Positions 56,901-64,000 of a stretch of 64,000 bases of DNA are shown in pieces. The DNA lies in NCBI GenBank assembly GCA_014706385.1, contig JACGZH010000004.1:744001-808000 (forward strand), given 5' to 3'. Position numbers and translations under genes: made by a program. Within the stretch, counting starts at the first letter, position 1. The number at the start of each line of letters is the position of its first letter. The notes below the pieces were generated by a model. The model did no database searches. It saw only the letters and a list, made by a program, of their open reading frames with translations, and was not told where the DNA came from. The DNA comes from Phaffia rhodozyma (lineage: Eukaryota; Basidiomycota; Tremellomycetes; Cystofilobasidiales; Mrakiaceae).

Positions 56901-59656
56901 TGTGTGATCTAGGCAAGGTTGGTCCAAGTCTTCCTTCTGTGTGCTACTGTGTGTGATGCGTTCGCCTCACGCTTAGTTTTCTTATTACCAGACATGCATC
57001 GTCGACGATCGGCTCGTTATCATGGGTTTGTTTATCTATTTAGATCTCGATAATACAGATGTTTGATGCTGATAACGCCATTTCTGTTGTTCTTAGGTTC
57101 CGCCAACAGTAAGTCCTCGATTCTAGGTTCCCCTGCTTTCGTGTTTCTGACATACGTGCATTTATTCGTCTATCTCTATCCGTAGTCAATGAGAGAAGTA
57201 TGAGAGGAGACAGAGATTCGGAACTCGCTAGCGTGATTCGTGATACTGACATGATGGACTCGACAATGGGAGGCAAACCTTATAAGGTCGGACGGTTCGC
57301 TCATACCTTAAGGGTTCGACTGATGAGGGGTAAGTTCCACAACATATATCTTGAGGTCCTTGTCAGATTTGGTTCCTTTTTCCCTAATCAGCTATCTTCT
57401 CTTTGTACGTAGAGCATCTTGGAGTCGATGTTGACGCCATGGCTGAAGATGATTTGATGGCGAGAAACCCAGTTGTTCCTGAGAAAGAGATCCAGGTTTG
57501 GGATCCTTCCGAAGAGCAACAGTCCACTGGGGAGGGTCAACATGGAACCATCATTTCTAACCGGACAGTCAAGGACAGATTCATGATGCATGCAAGCAGT
57601 GTGGCCCATACCAGTCAGTTTAGGATTGTCTTTTTGCCCTACAAAGAAAAAAAAATGCCGGCTAACACTATCCACTTGTTTTTTAGTCGCTCACTCTCAA
57701 TCTCAGGCGATCAATCGAGCAGCCCGAAAGGTCGCAGATACTATCACCCGCAGTACTCATGAGGTCGCTATGCCCGATGATGATATCGAGATTTTCCGTC
57801 TGGACGACGGACGGCTCGCCAAAGGTTTCGTGTCCTCGGTAGTTCCAACAGTACGTCCGCCCATATAATCTGCTATATCAATCCTAATTAATAGCCCTTC
57901 TCTCCTTCTATGTTTGACTCATTCTTCAATAGATGGAAGAACGGCGATTGGCCGAGCACGGCTTGATTGATGGTCCGCTGCGCAGAGACGAGATTCAGGG
58001 TAAGGTGGGAGATATTGCTGGTATGTTATCGCTTTTCTTGCATGCTATGGATATACCCTTCCTCGAGTCCTCACTTTTTGCCTTTGGATATCAAGATGCC
58101 GTCTTCGACGCTTCGGGCAACCGAATGGATCAAGGTAAAGACGCTGTGTCCAGCCAAGCTGCTTTGGACAAAGTTGAGCCTAGGGTCGCGGAAACGTTGA
58201 CTGCTGAGGAAGGATCTAAGATGAAAAGGCAAGCAAGGGATCCGCTCCCTGTTGTTGGACCTGGTGGAATTCTCTATCACCTCGAAGGAGAAGATGACAT
58301 AAGAATGGAGGATAATGCCAAGCTTGGTGGAAAAGAACCCATCTCCTCAAGACGACGAAACAACAAGACCTCGAACCATCCCTGGTCGTAAGTTTATGCC
58401 ACTCTTGGTGACCTCTTGATGTTTCTGAGTTAACGACCGCTGCTGTCAAACCAATAGCATGCCTCTTCCCACACCTCACGTCGATCCTGAAGGTTTCCGA
58501 GATCCATTGGACGATAAGTTCTGGAAAGACACCTGGACATCAGTTGCCGTACACAACGTGAGTAGCTCTGCCTTCCTTTTTAAGCTTATATACAATTAAC
58601 TGAACTCTTTTTTATTTTATTTTTATTTGCCTTTGACTGTTATAGACCGAAATCTTCCGTAAAGTTAGTCATCTCCTCGTTTTCTAAAAGGCTTTATCCA
58701 TAAGTATCGATACTGACATGCGTGCGATGATGTATAGGTTTTCAGATGCATTGTAAGTTTCTCCTACTTTGTATATCCAGATGTGCACTGCTTACAATTC
58801 TTGGCTTATCTAGCCCGATGACCTAGTCACTAGCTGGACTCATTGTGAGTACTCAGGGTTTGATTGGATCCTTCTCCCTCTTCTATCATAACACTTGAGC
58901 TGATAGTCATCGCCTTCCTTGCCTTGATGCCAATTCAGATCGAGAGGTAGGCAATCTTTGATCCGTGCAGCATGTTCTGAGAAGAAGTGTTATAATTACT
59001 GACAGATGACGACTTTTTTGTATAAAAGAACTCTGCCTATGCTGAAAAATTCAATCGGCCTCCTACTCATGGAGCTGGTGGAGGAGGCTCCGGCGGAGGA
59101 GTTGTCGGAGCCGGTCAAAACGGATCTAAAGGAGACGACTCGTCCCCTTCCGGAGAGGCATCAAAGGCTGAAAAGATTGAGGGACATCTTGGAGTCGGGG
59201 ATCATGAATCGGAGGATATCTCAAAATTGACGAGTGGTCAATCTGAGCCCTGGACGAGGTGGGAGCAGGAAAGAATGGAGGATCTCCTAGGAGAGGTCCG
59301 GGGCCACTTGGGTTCGTCTCTCTTCTCGTCCAATTATTTGAAAAATTGGTCCTTCTGAACGAAGCACTCAGTGCTGATGTCAACTGTGTCTGTCTCTAGT
59401 TGTTTTCCCTACTCGATTCTTGGAAATCGAGGATCTCGGAAACAACTTCGTAAGTGCCCCTCCTGATTCATGTCGATCTCTGGTGTTTGCTTACTGACAC
59501 GTGCCCTTCCTTTCTTACCCCAATTTAGCTGTTCAACTCTGACAAGCTTGTAGGTCTCCAGTTCTCACGACAATCACGGCGTCTCGAGAAAGGCGTTTGA
59601 CTGACACCTAGTTCTATCTCATTACGATGTAGCTTCCCTTGCCTATCTACGATTGA
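50975..59656 (+). CDS. Phospholipase D with PX and PH domains (Spo14/PLD1 type)
   Basis: The largest gene here, split into some thirty exons. It hydrolyses phosphatidylcholine to phosphatidic acid and choline at membranes. A disordered N-terminus of ~400 residues precedes a PX-like domain (RFKVSDSIGGSGNHPVFRVE ... YRSLRDFLSLHAHYK) and a PH-like domain (AWKRARKFRWWIVRESYLIA, FDVFLFDQDFAIE). The first half-site is YWSHHEKMCVIDEKIAFMGG, an HxK(x)4D motif; the second is YIHGKTCIVDDRLVIMGSAN. FIYIENQFFITS, NINERSMRGDRDSE and the ending NTEIFRKVFRCIPDDLVTSW ... LFNSDKLLPLPIYD are all family landmarks. Two joins need tiny exons: 56200-56201 (2 nt, completing the Gln of IENQFF) and 56913-56917 (5 nt, giving the HGK of the second HKD). 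The 3' end has exons of 18, 15, 31, 8 and 21 nt. Function is secure; some central joins are approximate. Confidence 0.92.
56200..56201 (+). other. Candidate 2-nt micro-exon of phospholipase D
   Basis: The exon ending at 56094 finishes GAA AAC C (E-N and the first base of a codon) before GTATGT. The next family exon starts at 56275 with TTC TTC ATC (F-F-I). Joining them directly breaks the frame; two bases are needed, and IENQFF demands AG. Exactly one site, AATCAG|AG|GTACAC, offers AG between an acceptor and a donor. The resulting introns are 105 and 73 nt, normal lengths here. Confidence 0.55.
56913..56917 (+). other. 5-nt micro-exon of phospholipase D carrying the second HKD lysine
   Basis: The exon ending at 56816 finishes CAT G; the exon at 56992 begins ACA TGC ATC GTC GAC. 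Inserting GCAAG from ATCTAG|GCAAG|GTTGGT gives CAT GGC AAG ACA, that is H-G-K-T-C-I-V-D, the HxK(x)4D motif. Without it the frame is lost. Flanking introns are 96 and 74 nt. Confidence 0.7.
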
Positions 59657-60348
59657 TCGGGGTTTACCTGACCTTTCTAGGCAAGATCAAACAGTTATGC
59701 TTCTTCTTCTTTCTATTATTACCCGTATTTATTACTTATTTCATTAAAATTGTTCCTCAAAGATCTTATACTGCTCACCACAAACGAAATCAACATATCC
59801 TTCAAGTTTACTGTGCATCACCTTCCTGATGTTTTGACCCTTATAACACTCATTACTTGCCATTCCTCTTAGTTTTTGCACGCACGATCAGCCTTCATGC
59901 CTTTTCTTGTTTTCATATACATATACACCGTATATACTATCGCTCATTCTTCGTAGATGTCTATTCTGTTCCTCAGGTTGCAACATATAAATGAGATCTA
60001 ATTCTTCCTATTTGTGTCTCTTTCCCCCTTTTGTTTCTCTCCATCTCTCACTCGATTGCATGTCAACGCCCGGTATGGAAGTGATCTAGAGCAGACACAC
60101 CCAGGGCCTTGAAACAAGAGAGATTTAAGAAACATAAAAAATAAAAACCCATCCTGACCTCTTCCCCTGATTAAGAGGAAAAGAGAAAGGGACAGACTGC
60201 GTCCACATCCAGATGCACCCTCCTCTACATGTATTCTTCGACCCTTCATACACCACCCACATACTCACATACACACAGCACCACTCTCGTTCTCTTTTTA
60301 ATTAAAGGAGGGAAAGAAAAGTTTAAACGACAACTACCCGAGTTGATC
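59657..60348. other. Convergent 3' regions, phospholipase D / eIF3e
   Basis: About 690 bases between opposing stop codons with no gene seen. AT-rich around 59710-59760 and 59915-60000, where 3' ends would be expected. Confidence 0.4.
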
Positions 60349-62844
60349 TTACTTGACCTCAACAGACGGTGCCGAGTCGACCTCGACAGGCTCCTGCTTT
60401 CTCGGTCGGTTAGCGTTCGAATTACTGCTGTTGTTTCCATTGCTGTTGTTGTTGTTGTTGTTGTTGCTTCGGTTTCCTCGGGGGTTGGATCCTCCACTCT
60501 TCTGGGTCATAGCCCAGTTCATCGTCTGTGCGGATTCAGCAAGGTCTCGGGTGATGGCTAGGATAGCTTGCGAAGGAGGGTTAAACGGTCGAGTGATGTG
60601 AAGCATGTTCTGTTTGTCGTTTGAGCCAAACGAGAGGTATACAAACAAGCGCGATAAATATGGTCAGTTTATAGAGTCCTTTAAGGGGACTCGACAGGAA
60701 AGAAAGGCAGACTCACGGCGTTAAGGTCAATCTTTCCCTCCAATCGGGTATCCCTGATCAAGTTGACAATCCACTTCTCGCCCTCCTCCCTCGACAAGTT
60801 GAGTCGCTGGGAAAGGTCGCTTTGCAAAGGAAAGAATTAACGGTAAGTATAAGAATAGAAGTGTCAGTCAATCGATTACTTGCGCTCCTTGTTTTCTGAA
60901 ACCCATCCTATGCTTTTCTCCTTGACAAATAAGAGATACACTCACTTGATGTCAACTCGCTGGTGAATCTTGCAGTATGTCTCACTGACGAGGTACCTGG
61001 CGTTATCCAAGAACAACTCCGAGCTTCCCTCGGTGGTGGACAAGAAGAAATCGTTTGCGACGACCTGCTTGACGGCCAAGCTGAGACTCTCTTGAGCTCC
61101 CTCGAAATCGAACTCGGTGTGCAACCTGGTGACAAACTGGGTCAACGGATCCTCGTACTGGTAAGCTTCTCCCTCAACAGCCTTGACAACCTCCTTGAGC
61201 GGATCGAGCTTCTTCTGGCCAGGCACCCTGGGAGAAGGGGGCAATCGGTGGGTGACGATGACGGCGAAGACAAGGTATCGAAGCAAGTGGGGGCACGACG
61301 TTCGGATGGTTGCAAGGTAGGCGGGAGAGAGGAAAAGGTCGAGCAAGGCGGGCAGACCGTCAGGATGGTTGAAGTATACGAACAACGACCAGTGAAGAAG
61401 CCAGCTTCGGGCCTGAAGCTGGGCAAGGTCTCCACCCTGACCGGCGGCACCGGCCGATGAAGGGCTACCCTCGGCAGCCGTTCGGGAAGTGTTTGCGAAG
61501 GCGGATCCAGATCGAGAATCGACCAAATCCTTGATCTCACCAACCTGCTTGAGAGCTTCGTCCCAGGATCCGGTAAGGATATCCGAGGCAAGCTTACCCC
61601 AGTGAGCGGAAAGGTTGACGTCCTGATCGGTGGAAAGAACTAGGAAGTGGTAGAGGTACTGAGAAGAGCCGGCGTAGTCTCCGTAGGTGAATTGGAATTG
61701 ACCGAAGTGGTACAGGGAAAGGATATTGTCTTGGGTAAGCTAAAAATGAAGAATGCCGAAGAGCACGATTCAGAATGGTCGAAAATTAATACTTCCCAGC
61801 CATCTCTTCTCTCTTTGCCACGGAACAAAAAGTTAAACGGAACATACCTGGTAGTTTTCCTTGAGCCAAGCCATGTTCTGCTCCTTATCCTGCTTGAGCT
61901 GACCAGCAACATCAGGGTTTCCGATGACCTCCAAAACCTGCTCAGCAGCCTCGTTAAGCTTCTCGTTTTTGGCAGACACATCCTGGCGTCGGGAAGCAAA
62001 CTCTACGTTTGATAAAAACCGTAGGGTTCATTGAAAGCAACCAGCCCCACATAAACAACCAACCACCCAAGACGGTATCGCGACGCAGGGTCCAGAATAA
62101 GAAAGTAGAAAGTAGAAGATTATCAGAAGACGGACGAGCCGAGAGATCGGGAGCAAACTGTCCTGGCTGATCAGAACGAATGAACAAAGAGAACAGCGAG
62201 AAGACATACCGGCAGGAGCCTCCTTTCCGGGGTGAACAGAAGAGAACAAGGTCTGAGCGTAGTCAACCATGTTGGTCTTCTTGACGAGCTCGTACTGAGC
62301 GGCGTAGAGAGAAGCGGCCGGGAAAAGCGGACTGAATAGTCATTTCGACATTGATTTCAAGGCAAGAGGTCGAGATTGATGAGTATGTAGATAAGAGAGC
62401 CGACGACGACAGACACGTATGTTTCAGATGAAATGACGCAGAAGAAGCGAGGACATCAGAAGGAAAAGAAAGAATGAGGAAAGAAAAAGAAAAAGAAAAA
62501 AGACCAGTAAGTTTCTTCTGTCATACTGTGTCGACCCTCATCTCTCAGACAGACGACACCACAAAACAGAAACACGTACGGCTCCAAACCACTGAGGTGA
62601 TCCAAGAGAGGAATGGCCAAGTGCCGGTCCAGGAAGGGGACCATTCGCTATCGATGAGAAAAGGCAAGAAAGAGAACACCAGACAGAAGAAACCAAGCAA
62701 GAACGCGTAAGTCAGGAACACATTCTGTAAATCCGATACGAGTGCTGAAGGAAAGCCCAAAACGAGAAACAAAAAAAGCAAGAAAAAGACGGGTCTTCTC
62801 TCTCTACAGCACACACATACCTGGGTGAGATCGTACTGAGCCAT
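60349..62844 (-). CDS. Translation initiation factor eIF3 subunit e (Int6)
   Basis: Opens with a short exon encoding MAQYDLTQ at 62821-62844, then [20 protein letters not shown], the classic eIF3e N-terminus. It continues with [38 protein letters not shown], a helical-repeat region ([20 protein letters not shown]) and a PCI domain ([38 protein letters not shown], then [20 protein letters not shown] with RLEGKIDLN as the winged-helix end). The C-terminus ([20 protein letters not shown]) matches the family and then turns Asn/Gly-rich (a poly-Asn stretch near 60430-60475) and acidic. It is part of the eIF3 octameric core that organises the 43S complex; fungi with complex eIF3 retain it while budding yeast has lost it. 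About seven exons can be joined. A Gly/Ser/Ala-rich insert lies near the middle. Divergent from the cullin gene. Confidence 0.93.
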
Positions 62845-63291
62845 GATGGAGAACGAGGACGGAAGGAGAGAGGAGACGAGAGAAGGAGAGATGTGTGGAC
62901 TCGATTCTGTTCTAGAGAAGGAAAAAGGAGGAAAACGAAAAAGAGACGAGGCCCAAGCGCACGAATTTTTCGATGAGCCCTGGTTACGGGTTGTCTTATG
63001 TAAGCGCTATCGGTTACATACTTTCAGGCTGGACACTACAGAATATGTCCAAATTGACTAGATCAAGTTTCTAATAGTTGGATTTCCTGCTGTAACCACT
63101 CCCACTCACCTCCACTCCGACGTGGTTACGATCCGTTCCACCCACGCGCCCGTCCATCTTCGCCTTCGTCTGCTCCCCTACAGTTAAACGACCACACCTA
63201 AGCGAAGCCCTACTACCATCAGAATCTACACTCTCGTCCTCATCCCATACACATACCCACACAAATACACATAGCAACTTGCTCAGTTATC
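62845..63291. promoter_or_regulatory. Divergent promoter, eIF3e / cullin
   Basis: A 447-base gap between divergent starts. No gene seen. GA-rich near 62845-62950 (eIF3e 5' UTR side) and C/A-rich with CACACA-like runs near 63180-63290 (cullin 5' UTR side). Confidence 0.4.
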
Positions 63292-64000
63292 ATGGCTCAA
63301 GCAACTCCTGATCCTGTTGCTCCTTCGTTCGTTCAGCTTGTTCTTGCTCATCTTTTTCTTCATAATCAAAGGATAAGATCTCTCGCTGTTCCTGTTACTC
63401 GTATGGCTCCTAGTCTTCAGGATCGAGATCAAAGCGCTCATCGTCCAACCGTTTTTTCTTCTTTACCTTGATCAAATCGACAAATCACGATGTGAATGAT
63501 CACTTATATATACAGGCCCACATCTGATCTCGAAACGAGCTGGGGTTACCTCGAGGTCGGAGTGGAGAGAGCTATGATACAGTTCGTACTCCTACCTTTT
63601 CCTACAGTCAACTCTACCCTACTCGTCATCTTTCATTAAAACTGCTTTTGTCGTTCATCTTTCCATTCCATCTAGCCTAGAGGAAGGTATGTCTCCCTCG
63701 TACTACATGGCGCTTTACACTGTTGTGTACAATTACTGTACCAACTCGGCCAGGGCAAGCTCATCAAATAATACTCGAAGTACGTTTCTTACGTCTTCTC
63801 TATCGTCTATGTTGTCAAGTTTCGTGAACCGTTTGATCCTTTATCCGGATTCAATATATGAAAATTCGTTCAATTCTTTCCTTGCATCATCCACTGACTG
63901 CATATCATGACTTTCCTTCTCCGATCTATACATTTTGATATCAGCTGGTGCACAACTGCAGGGCGCAGAGCTCTACAAATGTCTGTCGAAGTATCTTGCT
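63292..64000 (+). CDS. Cullin-1 (Cdc53-type) N-terminal part, cut by the window end
   Basis: Only the first exons are present. The scaffold subunit of SCF ubiquitin ligases begins with a helical cullin repeat that binds Skp1. Joined exons 63292-63326 and 63516 onward give MAQATPDPVAPSPTSDLE, TSWGYLEVGVERAMI, LEEGMSPSYYMALYTVVYNY, then, after the last visible intron, GAQLQGAELYKCLSKYLA at the window edge. These match the cullin-1 pattern (LE.TW..LE.G...I....EGMS...YM.LYT..YNYC and GA.L.G.ELY). The first donor (GTTCGT at 63327) is weak, but it is the only one I found that keeps frame with the ATG at 63292, so the start is less certain than the family. RING-binding and neddylation regions lie outside the window. 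Confidence 0.85.

Overview
The window is nuclear DNA from an intron-rich fungus, most likely a basidiomycete yeast. Genes are close together on both strands. Introns are mostly 60-110 nt with GT-AG ends and CTRAY-like branch sites, and several coding exons are under 25 nt. A CPL1/priA-type secreted cysteine-rich protein and a basidiomycete-style signal-peptide/single-TM surface protein support this. Gene style suggests Tremellomycetes, perhaps Cystofilobasidiales such as Phaffia; that narrower placement is inference. There is no sign of bacterial operons, CRISPR, viral sequence or an intact transposon, and no convincing tRNA was seen.

Layout: uL5m mitochondrial ribosomal protein (270-1301, -); myo-inositol-type sugar transporter (2590-5518, +); His/Gln-rich DUF3237 protein (6357-8776, +); type I membrane protein (10595-13234, -); 77-residue membrane protein (14089-15211, +); Yra1/ALYREF mRNA export factor (15684-17725, -); Snt1/NCoR-like SANT co-repressor (18879-25640, +); CPL1-like secreted protein (26744-28265, -); disordered Ser/Pro-rich protein (29391-30461, +); possible 31-residue membrane microprotein (30913-31008, +); Pho84-type phosphate transporter (31811-33624, -); eIF1A (35098-36467, -); DNA topoisomerase II (36812-44084, +); Pyp1-type HAD phosphatase (44443-45888, -); DUF89 phosphatase (46825-50542, +); PX/PH phospholipase D (50975-59656, +); eIF3e (60349-62844, -); and the 5' part of a cullin-1 gene (63292 to the window edge, +).

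Most genes are housekeeping: translation (uL5m, eIF1A, eIF3e), chromatin and mRNA export (Snt1, Top2, Yra1), transport (inositol, phosphate), phosphatidic-acid signalling (PLD) and ubiquitin ligation (cullin). The head-to-head Pyp1 and DUF89 genes are both phosphatases associated with clearing unwanted sugar or polyol phosphates, a suggestive pairing.

I found no wholly new multi-gene system. The most unusual signals are in gene structure: an apparent 2-nt exon and a 5-nt exon in phospholipase D, the latter carrying a catalytic lysine; a 762-nt intron in YRA1 behind a 24-nt exon; three tandem repeat-encoding exons in the TOP2 tail; several GC-AG introns; a DUF3237 domain fused to a long low-complexity region; and a nine-copy TTGTAGT motif cluster in a divergent promoter. 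Exon joins were worked out by hand from reading frame, splice consensus and family conservation. For the genes where I summed all exons (DUF3237, Snt1, Yra1, CPL1-like, Pho84, eIF1A, Pyp1, the 77-residue protein and the Ser/Pro protein) the total is a whole number of codons.
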